DNA of 52,378 nucleotides from an uncultured Erysipelotrichaceae bacterium (lineage in GTDB: Bacteria; Bacillota_I; Bacilli_A; RFN20; CAG-826), in the NCBI GenBank assembly GCA_902768335.1, contig CACXKR010000005.1:1-52378 (forward strand), given 5' to 3'. Below the pieces are notes generated by a model. The model did not search any database. It was not told the DNA's origin and saw only the letters and a program-made list of their open reading frames with translations. Position 1 is the first letter of the stretch. Each line of letters opens with the position of its first letter. Shown in pieces: positions 1-8,258 of the stretch. The position numbers were made by a program, and so were the translations under genes.

Positions 1-23
1 GTCAAACGTTTTTTCTGCTTCAT
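1..23 (-). CDS. 5' end of an unidentified protein (partial)
   Basis: Only seven codons are visible (M-K-Q-K-K-R-L) before the window ends. The start is an ATG at 21-23 on the minus strand, preceded by a strong AAAGGAGG Shine-Dalgarno at 30-37 and a promoter-like pair at 65-93, so a real gene start is likely. The basic N-terminus fits a signal peptide or a cytosolic protein equally well; no function can be given. Confidence 0.55.
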
Positions 24-64
24 AAAAACCTCCTTTCTTAGAAGCAGTAGAACCATATTTATTT

Positions 65-93
65 TATCTAAAATGTTGCAACGACTTTGTCAA
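65..93 (-). promoter_or_regulatory. candidate promoter of the truncated left-edge gene
   Basis: On the minus strand a perfect TTGACA (88-93) is followed after 17 bases by TAGATA (65-70), which overlaps a better but more distant TAAAAT (61-66). It lies about 40 bases upstream of the AAAGGAGG site of the left-edge gene. Confidence 0.45.
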
Positions 94-120
94 ATAACGA
101 TCTAAACATTTGTTTAATAG

Positions 121-142
121 AAAAGAGGACTTAGTCCTCTTT
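121..142 (-). terminator. intrinsic terminator overlapping the end of thiI
   Basis: Inverted repeat AAAGAGGAC-TTA-GTCCTCTTT, with T-runs on both sides. The loop is the thiI stop codon (131-133) and one arm encodes its last residues, so the hairpin is built into the coding end. It ends the ezrA-nifZ-thiI transcript and could also act on the opposite strand. Confidence 0.75.
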
Positions 143-1297
143 TTTTATGTAGATTACTTCAACGTTATCCAATGCCTCTTTGATCAAGGATTCATAATCG
201 AATTTGCTTTCATATTCTTTCGCCTTTTCTAAAGAAGGTTTTGTCTTTGGATTCTTGGGCGCAAATATCGTGCAGCAATCTTCGAATGGTCTAATCGATA
301 TTTCATATGTATCAATCTTTCTAGCGAGATTAATAATATCGATTTTGTCATACGTTACGAGTGGTCTAAGAATAGGAACATTTGTAACTTCATTTATAAC
401 ATTCATTGATTCAAGCGTTTGAGATGCGACTTGACCAACTGATTCTCCTGTTGAACAGGCCACGCAGTTTCTTCGCTTAGAGAGCTCGCTAGCGAGTCTA
501 AACATCATTCTACGCATAATTGTGATCGCATATGATTCATCGCTTACTTCGTATATCTTTTCTTGGATTTTGGTGAATGGCACGACGTTTAATCTTATTG
601 ATTCTTGATAAACATTAAGTTTAGAAAGCAAATCTTTTAATTTTTCAATAACGCCAATATTCGTATATGGAGGAGAAGCGAAATGAATGCATTCGATTCT
701 TAAGCCTCTTTTCATTAATAAATAAGCTGCAACAGGCGAATCTATTCCTCCAGAGAGCATATGCATAATCTTTCCGCCTACTCCAAGAGGATAACCACCC
801 GCACCTTTAAATGTTTTAGTGAATATATAACAGCCATCATCTCTAATTTCGATAGAAAGGAGGATATCAGGATTATGCACATCAACCTTTAAATTGGTGT
901 TTCTTAATATTTCTCCTGCTACCTCACGATTAATTTGATCGGAGATGATTGGATATTTTTTATTAGCTCTTTTCGAATGGACTTTGAAAGTTTTGCCTTC
1001 TTCGAGTTTAATTAGCTCTAAAGAAACCTTTTTAATATTAGATATTTCTTCGTCAGTTTTGAGCACTAAAGAAAGAGCTTGAATTCCAGAAATTCCCTGC
1101 AAAATTCCGATAATTTCTTCAGGATTGTTATCGTTAAGTTTAACGTAAATATGGTCTAATCTAACAATATATTCTAGGTTAGAATAATCGCTTAAAGCGT
1201 TTTTAATATTCCTCGCTAAAATGCGAATAAATTCTTTTTTATTTTTACCTTTGGTAGACAATTCACCAAAACGTACCATTATGTGATCGTAGTTCAT
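131..1297 (-). CDS. thiI: tRNA 4-thiouridine synthetase ThiI
   Basis: ThiI adenylates U8 of tRNA and transfers sulfur to make 4-thiouridine; in many bacteria it also supplies sulfur for thiamine thiazole. The 388-residue protein has the expected N-terminal ferredoxin-like and THUMP region (about residues 1-165) and a PP-loop ATPase domain with SGGIDS near residue 185. There is no C-terminal rhodanese domain, so it is the short Bacillus-type form that relies on a partner cysteine desulfurase. That partner is encoded immediately upstream and overlaps by 4 bases (ATGA). The order ezrA-nifZ-thiI is the B. subtilis arrangement. Whether it serves thiamine synthesis cannot be judged here, since no thi genes are in the window. 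Confidence 0.93.
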   Translation of the reverse strand: MNYDHIMVRFGELSTKGKNKKEFIRILARNIKNALSDYSNLEYIVRLDHIYVKLNDNNPEEIIGILQGISGIQALSLVLKTDEEISNIKKVSLELIKLEEGKTFKVHSKRANKKYPIISDQINREVAGEILRNTNLKVDVHNPDILLSIEIRDDGCYIFTKTFKGAGGYPLGVGGKIMHMLSGGIDSPVAAYLLMKRGLRIECIHFASPPYTNIGVIEKLKDLLSKLNVYQESIRLNVVPFTKIQEKIYEVSDESYAITIMRRMMFRLASELSKRRNCVACSTGESVGQVASQTLESMNVINEVTNVPILRPLVTYDKIDIINLARKIDTYEISIRPFEDCCTIFAPKNPKTKPSLEKAKEYESKFDYESLIKEALDNVEVIYIKKED

Positions 1298-2427
1298 CTA
1301 ATTGCCTCCAAAGTATTTTTAAGTTCCTCTAAAAAGATGTTAACTTCTTCAACTGTATTTTCGTGCTCAAACGAAACACGAACCGTGTTATGAGCAAGAG
1401 CGTCGCTTTTACCTAACGCTTTAACAACATATGAAGAAGATTCTTTTTTGGAATTACAAGCTGAGACGCTTGAAACATATATTCCTTTATTGGACAAATC
1501 TTCCACCACAACGCTTGCTTTCTTTTTTGTTAAAGAGAAATTAACAATGAATGGCGAACCATTTGATGAACTATTTAGTTCAACTCCATCAATCTTAGAT
1601 AAACCTTCTACAAGAGCGTCTCTAAGTTCATAGACATGTTTATTATCTTTTAGCAAAGCTAATCTAATGGCTAATTCTAGTGTCCTAGCATTGGAAACAC
1701 TTACTGTTGAACTTCTAAAGCCATCCTCTTGTCCTCCTCCAGAAAGAAGAGGTAAAAATTGAAGAGATGATTTATAAATAAGAGCGCCACTACCTTTAAG
1801 TCCATTAATCTTATGCGAAGATACAACAAACATGTCGATTAATGAATAATCTAAATTTAGTTTTCCAATCGCTTGAGTAGTATCAACATGCAAATTAGCT
1901 TTTGGATATTTATGAACCACATTCGCTATTTCTTTAATTGGATTGATGCTACCAATTTCATTATTAATAGCCATTATAGAAACAAGAATCGTATCGTTTC
2001 TTAGAGCGTCTTCAACTTGGCTAGGTTTAATTACTCCATTTTGATCAACTTCTAAAATAGTTAGCTCAAAACCAAAACTATCTCTTAATTGATAAAAACA
2101 CTCTAATACCGAGGGATGTTCAATATTTGAAGTGATAATATGCTTACCACGATTTTGATATTTTAAACAATATCCTTTAATTGCAAGGTTATTCGCCTCT
2201 GTAGCTGAGGAAGTGAGAATCACTTTGTGTTTACTTAATTTAAAAGCTTTTAGTATATTATCCTTGGCAATTTGGACATATTTTGCATTTTTGATGCCTA
2301 AGGCATGAATCGAATTTGGATTAGCAAAATTCTCTTTTTCTGAGTTCACAAATAAAGCGACGACCTCGTCACTAGCTTTGGTCGTCGCAGCATTATCAAG
2401 GTAAACGAATCTATTGTTGTCTTTCAT
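1294..2427 (-). CDS. nifZ: cysteine desulfurase (NifS/IscS family, NifZ-like)
   Basis: PLP-dependent removal of sulfur from cysteine, giving an enzyme-bound persulfide and alanine. The 377-residue protein shows the fold-type I landmarks: a YLDNAATT start, the TEANN segment near residue 76, a PLP lysine K206 within SSHKINGLKG, and the catalytic cysteine C324 in SACNS. The HVDTTQA segment (180-186) is the usual HVDAxQA PLP-aspartate region. It is translationally coupled to thiI downstream and overlaps ezrA by 17 bases upstream. Context makes it the dedicated sulfur donor to ThiI, as with NifZ of B. subtilis. A general role in Fe-S assembly is possible but no suf or isc genes are nearby. Confidence 0.9.
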   Translation of the reverse strand: MKDNNRFVYLDNAATTKASDEVVALFVNSEKENFANPNSIHALGIKNAKYVQIAKDNILKAFKLSKHKVILTSSATEANNLAIKGYCLKYQNRGKHIITSNIEHPSVLECFYQLRDSFGFELTILEVDQNGVIKPSQVEDALRNDTILVSIMAINNEIGSINPIKEIANVVHKYPKANLHVDTTQAIGKLNLDYSLIDMFVVSSHKINGLKGSGALIYKSSLQFLPLLSGGGQEDGFRSSTVSVSNARTLELAIRLALLKDNKHVYELRDALVEGLSKIDGVELNSSSNGSPFIVNFSLTKKKASVVVEDLSNKGIYVSSVSACNSKKESSSYVVKALGKSDALAHNTVRVSFEHENTVEEVNIFLEELKNTLEAIR

Positions 2428-4129
2428 TATTCGCTTTAATCTTTTTTAAGGCGTTTCCAGCGATGATATAAGCTTGCTCGAAATCACCTTCGTTAAAGAA
2501 TGTTTCGGCTTGGGCAACAAGTTGGTCGATATCACTTAAGTGTGAACGCCCCTTATTTGCGTACATGATTGCGTTCTCCGCAAGAAGCATCATATTATGA
2601 TCTTGAGCGATGGAGCCACCTTCAAGGACGTCATTACTAACATCATAAAGATCGGAAACGCTTTTATTTACAGAATCAACATCGATTGGAGTCTTTCTTA
2701 AAAGATTATTGATGTTATTGAGCAATTCATAAGATTTATCGAAACATTCATTATATTTTTCACTTAAACGAGGAATATTGATTTCGCGGACTTCCTTCTC
2801 CGCAATTTTAATTTTCTTGAAGAAATCAAAGATGAGTTTATAAGCTTCTTCAGAATCAACCTTCAAAGAGGCTAAATACGAATCGAATTCATCGAGTTCT
2901 GAAATGATCGAATCAGAGGCATCTTTAAGTTCGTTCATTTTTAACACTAAAGATGAATAAGGTTGTTTAATCGTGGAATGAATAAATGTATCTAAACTAC
3001 GTTTAAGCGCTCCAACTTTATTGATATCGGTCTGAATTTCAGTAACTTTTGTTTTATGTGAATTATTTATTAAATAAATATTTGAAACTTCAGGGATAGT
3101 ATTACAAAGTTTGATGAAGCGTCTTTCAATGAGATTGACCGTGCTATAAACAGAATCGTTTTGTTCTTCGAATTGTTTTCTAGCTTCTTTTTCCTCTTCA
3201 AATTTCTTGAAGAAATCATCAATTTTATTGTTGATTGCTTCGAGTTCGTCTTTAACGCCGCGAACAGCGAATTGACGTAATCTAGTTTTATAATTGTCTA
3301 GCTTTTCGCGAATAGTCTTAATAGATGCATCTAAACATAAATGATGAAGAGGATAGCCATCTTCTTCCATTTTGATTGCAGCGTGTTCTAAATCGCTTAA
3401 TTTATTAGGTAAAACATCACTTACCAAAATACAAAGGCTTGGTAAATCAACCATCGAATTTGTTAATTCGTTAAGAATACCTTCGATTTTTGGAAGGACA
3501 TTATTCGCATCATCGTATTGAGCGGATTCGACAAAGTTTTCAAAGTTTTCAAATTCTGTGTCGATAAGTTCAAAAACTTTTTCAAAAGATGTTGCCACCA
3601 TAGCGAGTTCGCTTTGTTTAGCAGCATAATCTTGTTTAATACGTCTTAGTTGCTCTTTAAGAACCAAGGATGATTGACGGCAATCTTCTTCAGGTTTAAC
3701 CACTTGAAGGAGTTCGTTGTTAAGATTACTAACCGCCTTTTCATAACCATCAAGTTTATTTTTTAGCTCAGGAAGGAATTTTTTAGCTAATTTAAAATGA
3801 CGATCAGAAATCATATCCGCCATTTTATTTATTTCGGTTTGAATGTTGGCGTCTTGTTTATCCCTAATTTCTTTAAATTGCTTTAAGAATTTGGTGTGAA
3901 TCTCAACGTACAATAAATTTGTACGAGAAATAATTTCAAGACGTTTAACATATTGAGCGTTTTGTCCAATTAATAATGCGTGATAGTATTGGAAAAGTTT
4001 ATCGAGGGAACGGAACTCTTTACGAATCTTATTCTTTCTTAAAACGAAGAAATAAAAAGCAACTAAAAAGAGGGAAATCCCGGCAATAACACCTAGAACA
4101 ACGATGAGAATAATAACTGATTCTGGCAT
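2411..4129 (-). CDS. ezrA: septation ring regulator EzrA
   Basis: EzrA is a membrane-anchored spectrin-like protein that binds FtsZ, limits Z-ring formation to midcell and helps recruit cell-wall synthesis. The 572-residue protein has one N-terminal transmembrane segment (about residues 5-28), a short basic stretch, and then long helical coiled-coil repeats rich in K, E, N and L to the end, close to the usual length of about 560-570. A Shine-Dalgarno AAAGGA precedes the ATG. It is first in the minus-strand ezrA-nifZ-thiI unit, as in Bacillus. Its presence argues for a walled or FtsZ-dividing cell rather than a derived mycoplasma. Coiled-coil identity rests partly on synteny. Confidence 0.87.
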   Translation of the reverse strand: MPESVIILIVVLGVIAGISLFLVAFYFFVLRKNKIRKEFRSLDKLFQYYHALLIGQNAQYVKRLEIISRTNLLYVEIHTKFLKQFKEIRDKQDANIQTEINKMADMISDRHFKLAKKFLPELKNKLDGYEKAVSNLNNELLQVVKPEEDCRQSSLVLKEQLRRIKQDYAAKQSELAMVATSFEKVFELIDTEFENFENFVESAQYDDANNVLPKIEGILNELTNSMVDLPSLCILVSDVLPNKLSDLEHAAIKMEEDGYPLHHLCLDASIKTIREKLDNYKTRLRQFAVRGVKDELEAINNKIDDFFKKFEEEKEARKQFEEQNDSVYSTVNLIERRFIKLCNTIPEVSNIYLINNSHKTKVTEIQTDINKVGALKRSLDTFIHSTIKQPYSSLVLKMNELKDASDSIISELDEFDSYLASLKVDSEEAYKLIFDFFKKIKIAEKEVREINIPRLSEKYNECFDKSYELLNNINNLLRKTPIDVDSVNKSVSDLYDVSNDVLEGGSIAQDHNMMLLAENAIMYANKGRSHLSDIDQLVAQAETFFNEGDFEQAYIIAGNALKKIKANNERQQ

Positions 4130-4226
4130 GCAATCTTTTCCTTTACTTTGCTAATTTTATCACATAATAATCTTGTTTTATAGAAAAACAAATAGATTTT
4201 TTTATCGCTTTTTAACAAAATTCAAT

Positions 4227-4246
4227 ATCCCTAAATATTTAGGGAT
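4227..4246. repeat. 20-bp perfect palindrome between ezrA and rpsD
   Basis: ATCCCTAAATATTTAGGGAT is fully self-complementary with no loop. It lies about 100 bases upstream of both the rpsD -35 box and the ezrA start. A perfect palindrome without a T-run is more like a protein-binding operator than a terminator. Nothing identifies a binding protein. The rest of 4130-4325 shows no gene. Confidence 0.5.
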
Positions 4247-4325
4247 TAAGGCGATATTCATTCACATGATTTTGTAAGGAAATGTCACTGCTCGAATATC
4301 ATAAATTCGATTTGCAAAATCTTTG

Positions 4326-4353
4326 TTGACAAAAAAATCACTATATTTATAAT
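4326..4353 (+). promoter_or_regulatory. rpsD promoter
   Basis: Perfect TTGACA at 4326-4331 and perfect TATAAT at 4348-4353, 16 bases apart: the best sigma-A promoter in the window. Transcription should begin near 4360, giving an untranslated leader of about 157 bases. Confidence 0.8.
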
Positions 4354-4359
4354 ATCTCT

Positions 4360-4516
4360 TGCATTGTTGCAGCATGTAAATACTGCTTGTCCGATGTCCT
4401 AACAACCGTGGAATAGTAGCCAAAGCTCATAGGTGAAATTCAATTTAGTGCACATCCGAAGTAAGGAATTTACACCTCTTGCTAAATAATGCATTTAGTG
4501 AAAGGAGTCATATATC
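4360..4516 (+). promoter_or_regulatory. structured 5' leader of rpsD, probable S4 autoregulatory RNA
   Basis: About 157 untranslated bases separate the promoter from the rpsD start. They can form a stem between 4431-4441 (AGGTGAAATTC) and 4465-4477 (GGAATTTACACCT), with one bulged base. The apical loop contains ACATC (4452-4456), complementary to GATGT at 4393-4397, so a pseudoknot is possible. TTTAGTG occurs twice (4444-4450, 4494-4500), the second just before the AAAGGAGT Shine-Dalgarno. Repression of rpsD by its product S4 through the mRNA leader is established in B. subtilis; that this leader works the same way is inference. Confidence 0.5.
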
Positions 4517-5119
4517 ATGAGATATACTGGTTCAGACTACAAACGTTCACGTCGTCTCGGATTTTCAGTCCTCGAAAGTGGTAAAGAACTCTCTAAGAGA
4601 GCTTATGGCCCAGGACAACACGGCAACGGCCGCAAAAGAAAACCATCCGAATACGGCAAACAATTGATCGAAAAGCAAAAACTTGAACAAATGTATGGCG
4701 TTAACGAAAGACAATTCCGTCGTTTATTCATGCTTGCTAGAAAATCTGACGAAGTTACCGGTATCGCATTCTTCAGAATCCTTGAATCTCGTTTAGACAA
4801 CCTAGTCTATCGTATGGGATTTGCAAGAACACGTCGTGCCGCACGTCAACTCGTCAATCACGGTCATATCACTGTTAATGGTAAGAAGGTTGATATTCCA
4901 TCATACCTCTGCTCCGTCGGTGATAAAGTTGCTCTCAAAGAAGGTCACGACTTAGCAGTCGTCAAAGCTTCCTTAGAAAGCAAACCAGCTTCTGTTGGAT
5001 ATGTCAAAGTCGATGCTAATAAGCTCGAAGGAACATTCGTCCGCGTTCCAGAACGTAACGAACTTCCAAGAGATATCAACGAAGCCCAAGTCATTGAATA
5101 CTATAACAGAATGTTATAA
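4517..5119 (+). CDS. rpsD: 30S ribosomal protein S4
   Basis: Primary 16S rRNA-binding protein that nucleates assembly of the 30S body. The 200-residue length is standard, with the N-terminal domain (RRLGFS, ending near residue 90) followed by the S4 RNA-binding domain in SRLDNLVYRMGFA and the RQLVNHGHITVNG loop near residues 112-125. There are no zinc cysteines in the N-terminal arm, so it is the C-minus type. The start has AAAGGAG nearby, and an intrinsic terminator follows. It is monocistronic, between ezrA and tyrS as in Bacillus. Codon use is richer in C-ending codons than in neighbours, as expected for a highly expressed gene. Confidence 0.97.
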   Translation: MRYTGSDYKRSRRLGFSVLESGKELSKRAYGPGQHGNGRKRKPSEYGKQLIEKQKLEQMYGVNERQFRRLFMLARKSDEVTGIAFFRILESRLDNLVYRMGFARTRRAARQLVNHGHITVNGKKVDIPSYLCSVGDKVALKEGHDLAVVKASLESKPASVGYVKVDANKLEGTFVRVPERNELPRDINEAQVIEYYNRML

Positions 5120-5141
5120 TTCACTGAATATGAGCAAAAAG

Positions 5142-5168
5142 AAACGGAACTTATTGTTCCGTTTTTTT
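5142..5168 (+). terminator. rpsD terminator
   Basis: AAACGGAAC (5142-5150), loop TTATT, GTTCCGTTT (5156-5164), then a T-run. The minus strand also has T-rich sequence after the stem, so it may serve the convergent lipoprotein gene too. Confidence 0.88.
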
Positions 5169-5175
5169 CTTTCTT

Positions 5176-5943
5176 TTATAAATAAATTGGAGTCTTTAAT
5201 TTGAATTCGGGATACAAAATATCACCTATCGTATATTCGTATTTTGTTTCTGTGTAGTTTTTATCATTAACAGAATTTTTAATGCTGATAAGTTGACCGT
5301 TTTGAATATCTAATGTGTATTTGGATTCTTGGGTCGATGATCCAGAAATTTTGGTTCTAGAATCGACAAAAAGACTATTACCATTAAATGATTTCAAATC
5401 AACTTCGCTTTTTGAGTCGTTGATTAATGTCTTAGAAACTTGAAGAGCATCGCTGAAGTTTCTTTCGAGTCGTCCTTCATAATCATCAGAATATTTTTTC
5501 CAAGCTTCTTCGCTATAAGGTTCGTAGCTAACGTTGTTACGATCTTCTGGTTTGGCGTCGACATCGTTGGGCATAGTTGAACGAACGACATAAAAAATAA
5601 AATCTTTTGAAGCGTCGATTGTAGTGCTTCCGTCTTCGCTAACGACCTTGTATTGATAATTCATTACAAATCGCCAGGATTCGCTGAAACGACCATTATT
5701 TTTAGAAATAATTGAATAAGTATGGAAGAACTTTGATTCTTTTGAATATATCGAAACAACGGTCGTATTATCTTCATTATCTCGGCTAACTCTCTCGCTA
5801 CGATAAGATTTTGAAGATTGATTCTCAACTGTTGTTTCTAAACTTGAAATTATGTTTAAAGCGTCATCTTTAGAGATAGGAAAACCACTGCAGCTTGCTG
5901 CTAAAGGAAGAGTTAATAAGACTAACGCAATTTTTCTTTTCAT
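5176..5943 (-). CDS. putative lipoprotein of unknown function
   Basis: A 255-residue exported protein with a basic N-terminus, a short hydrophobic stretch and a lipobox-like A-A-S-C with cysteine at residue 18, predicting a membrane-anchored lipoprotein. The -3 position is Ala rather than the usual Leu, so the lipobox is slightly weak. The remainder is polar, rich in S, N, D, K and Y, and ends in beta-strand-like segments; I recognise no family. It overlaps the tyrS stop by 4 bases (ATGA) and has no clear Shine-Dalgarno, so translation probably depends on coupling to tyrS. The link to tyrS is likely transcriptional convenience only. Confidence 0.72.
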   Translation of the reverse strand: MKRKIALVLLTLPLAASCSGFPISKDDALNIISSLETTVENQSSKSYRSERVSRDNEDNTTVVSIYSKESKFFHTYSIISKNNGRFSESWRFVMNYQYKVVSEDGSTTIDASKDFIFYVVRSTMPNDVDAKPEDRNNVSYEPYSEEAWKKYSDDYEGRLERNFSDALQVSKTLINDSKSEVDLKSFNGNSLFVDSRTKISGSSTQESKYTLDIQNGQLISIKNSVNDKNYTETKYEYTIGDILYPEFKLKTPIYL

Positions 5944-7196
5944 TTATCTAATTCAACTAAATAATAGTTTTTCTTTCCTCTTTTGATAACCACGTATTGA
6001 TCAAATAATGCATCATCTTTACCAATAACTTTAGTTAAATCTGTGCATTTTTCACCATTGATAGCGATGGAATTGCCATTAATAAATTCACGAGCTTCAC
6101 GTTTACTCGAAGCCGCTTTAATTGCAATAAGCATATCTTCTAAAAGAAGGCCGCTAGGTTCGTTAACTTTAAAGCTACCAAACAATTCTTCAATAGCTTC
6201 CTTTGATAAAGATTTAATATCGTTTGAGAATAAAACTTCGGACATCTTTTTACATTCAGCGGCTTTTTCTTCACCATGAATTAAAGAAACAATCTCGTAA
6301 GCTAATGCTTTTTGAGCTATTCTCATGCCAAGATTAGCATAATGATCTTTGGTAATTTGTTCGATTTCTGCTAGCGATTTAAATGAGAATACTTTTAAAT
6401 ATCTAGCCGCATCATCATCTGTTGTATTTATAAAATATTGATAAATTTTATATGGCGAAACAAGCTTAGCGTCCAAATATAAAGCGCCTTCTTCAGATTT
6501 GCCAAACTTTTTACCGTTTTGATCAAGAAGAAGAGGGACGGTAAAACAACCAACTTTTGTCTCGATACCTTCGACCTTACGAATTAATTCAAGACCACTG
6601 GTCAAATTGCCCCACTGGTCACCACCACCGATTTGAATCCTACAGCCTTCGTTCTTATAAAGGGTTAGGAAATCGATCGATTGAAGAATCATGTAAGAAA
6701 ATTCAGTATAAGAAACACCGCTTTGAAGTCTCGATGAAACGATATCTTTATTAAGCATGTAATTGACTGGGAAATATTTTCCATAATCTCTCAAATAATC
6801 GAGAACGCTTAATTTTGAAATCCAGTCGTAATTATTGACGATAATACCCTTTTCAGGATTACTTAAATCAATGAATCTTTCGAGTTGATTCTTAATTTTT
6901 AAAGTATTTGAAGCTAGAGCTTCCTTACTTTGGAGGTTCCTCTCTTTGGATTTTCCTGAGGGATCACCAATCATTCCGGTTGCACCACCAACTAAAGCAA
7001 CGATCTTATGACCGGCTCTTTGAAGTCTCATTAGCATCGAAATCATGACAAAATTACCGACGTGCATCGATGCGGCGGATGGATCAAAACCACAGTAAAT
7101 AGTTTGTTTTGTATTCAAAAGCTCGCGAACTTCTTCTTCGTTAGAGAAATCTTTAATTAAACCTCGAGCTTTTAATTCATCAATAATATTCTGCAT
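5940..7196 (-). CDS. tyrS: tyrosyl-tRNA synthetase
   Basis: Charges tRNA-Tyr with tyrosine. The 418-residue class I enzyme contains the HIGH-like motif in SAASMHVGN, the KMSKS equivalent KFGKS, the tyrosine-pocket region around GGGDQWGN, and a C-terminal S4-like tRNA-binding domain from about residue 345. It starts only 3 bases after the lacI-type gene stops, so no T-box leader fits in front of it, unlike B. subtilis tyrS. Control must therefore come from upstream. The rpsD-tyrS-ccpA neighbourhood is conserved with Bacillus. Confidence 0.96.
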   Translation of the reverse strand: MQNIIDELKARGLIKDFSNEEEVRELLNTKQTIYCGFDPSAASMHVGNFVMISMLMRLQRAGHKIVALVGGATGMIGDPSGKSKERNLQSKEALASNTLKIKNQLERFIDLSNPEKGIIVNNYDWISKLSVLDYLRDYGKYFPVNYMLNKDIVSSRLQSGVSYTEFSYMILQSIDFLTLYKNEGCRIQIGGGDQWGNLTSGLELIRKVEGIETKVGCFTVPLLLDQNGKKFGKSEEGALYLDAKLVSPYKIYQYFINTTDDDAARYLKVFSFKSLAEIEQITKDHYANLGMRIAQKALAYEIVSLIHGEEKAAECKKMSEVLFSNDIKSLSKEAIEELFGSFKVNEPSGLLLEDMLIAIKAASSKREAREFINGNSIAINGEKCTDLTKVIGKDDALFDQYVVIKRGKKNYYLVELDK

Positions 7197-7199
7197 AAA

Positions 7200-8201
7200 C
7201 TACTCCTTTGTTGAACCACGTTTCTTATAAGTAGATTCAACACGATATGTCTTGGTACTTAATTCATCTTTTGATAAATCGATGAGCATATACATTGCTC
7301 TACGACCAATATCTTGCATATCAATATTCATGCTAGACAATGTTGGTCTAGTAATCTTGGCATATTTAGTTCCAATAAGAGATAAGACTTCAACATCTTC
7401 AGGAACTTTTAAGCCTGAATCAATTGCAGCATCAAGTATCGCGGCAGCAATCGAATCACGATAGGCTATAAAATAACCTTTCTTATGAGTTTCAAAATAT
7501 TGCATAAAATCATGATATGTTCTCGATGAAGAATCATCGACATTCATAATCTTGTAATTAACTTTATTAGCCTCACAAATAGAAGAGAATCTCTTTTCGG
7601 TTCTCGCAAGTAAACGTCCGCAATTATGAACATGGAGGAAAATAAGTTGTTTACCATCATTAACGGAAATCTTTTTTTCAATAATTTCGGCTAATTTGTG
7701 CTCATAACCAAAGGTTATACAGCCAACTTTTTCTCCTTCGATGTTGTTGTTGATGACTATCGCAGGGACTGAATAAGAATTTAGTTTTGCAATATCTTCT
7801 TCATCAAGTTCATCATCGAAAATGATCGCTCCATCAACGTGTGAAGTAATGACATTTTCAACCATCTTAAGAGCATCTTCCTTTGAATGTGAAGTGACAA
7901 ATAAAGAAAGATTGAAACCTTTTTCTTTAGCGACTTCAGTAATGCCGTTTAAAACACTAGAAATATAAACATAGTTCGCACTAGGAATAACAACGCCAAT
8001 GGTTGTTGTTTTGTTTTTAGCAAGAGCTTGTGCTAATCCGGAAGGTTTATAGCCAAGTCGTGCAATTGTATCTTCAACTTTTTTACGGGTAGCTTCAGTC
8101 ATGCTTCCTTGTTTGTTAATAACACGGGAAACTGTCGCGAGAGAAACACCACTTGCTTTAGCAACTTCATAAATTGTTACACGTTCTTTCAAGTTTTTCA
8201 T
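7200..8201 (-). CDS. ccpA: LacI-family transcription regulator, probable CcpA
   Basis: A 333-residue repressor with an N-terminal helix-turn-helix (TIYEVAKASGVSLATVSRVIN, residues about 9-29), a hinge helix (LAQALA) and a periplasmic-binding-protein-like sensor domain beginning TTTIGVVIP. The DNA-reading residues match CcpA, the catabolite control protein that binds cre sites with HPr-Ser-P in Firmicutes. Position next to tyrS and near rpsD supports CcpA by synteny. A consensus cre occurs elsewhere in this window (42064-42077). The effector domain is divergent, so another LacI-family sugar regulator remains possible. It has a promoter and an AAAGGA ribosome site, and is first in a ccpA-tyrS-lipoprotein unit. 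Confidence 0.78.
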   Translation of the reverse strand: MKNLKERVTIYEVAKASGVSLATVSRVINKQGSMTEATRKKVEDTIARLGYKPSGLAQALAKNKTTTIGVVIPSANYVYISSVLNGITEVAKEKGFNLSLFVTSHSKEDALKMVENVITSHVDGAIIFDDELDEEDIAKLNSYSVPAIVINNNIEGEKVGCITFGYEHKLAEIIEKKISVNDGKQLIFLHVHNCGRLLARTEKRFSSICEANKVNYKIMNVDDSSSRTYHDFMQYFETHKKGYFIAYRDSIAAAILDAAIDSGLKVPEDVEVLSLIGTKYAKITRPTLSSMNIDMQDIGRRAMYMLIDLSKDELSTKTYRVESTYKKRGSTKE

Positions 8202-8229
8202 GAAAATATTTTCCTTTTATTATGAGTTC

Positions 8230-8258
8230 ATTATAAATGAAAGTTTTTTCCTAATCAA
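8230..8258 (-). promoter_or_regulatory. promoter of the ccpA-tyrS unit
   Basis: Minus-strand TTGATT (8253-8258), 17-base spacer, perfect TATAAT (8230-8235), then AAAGGAAAA before the ATG. The -35 box lies inside the last codons of pncB. Confidence 0.62.

Noticed and set aside
1294-2427. Use of TGA as tryptophan (Mycoplasma code)
   Set aside because: TGA ends several genes in ATGA overlaps and Trp is encoded by TGG throughout, so the standard bacterial code applies.
4282-4329. A 15-codon reading frame (M-S-L-L-E-Y...) upstream of rpsD
   Set aside because: AGGA sits directly against the ATG, the frame ends in the rpsD -35 box upstream of the transcription start, and there is no supporting context.
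7197-7199. T-box riboswitch for tyrS or leuS
   Set aside because: There is no room: tyrS follows the previous gene by 3 bases and leuS overlaps glgA. No T-box sequence is seen.
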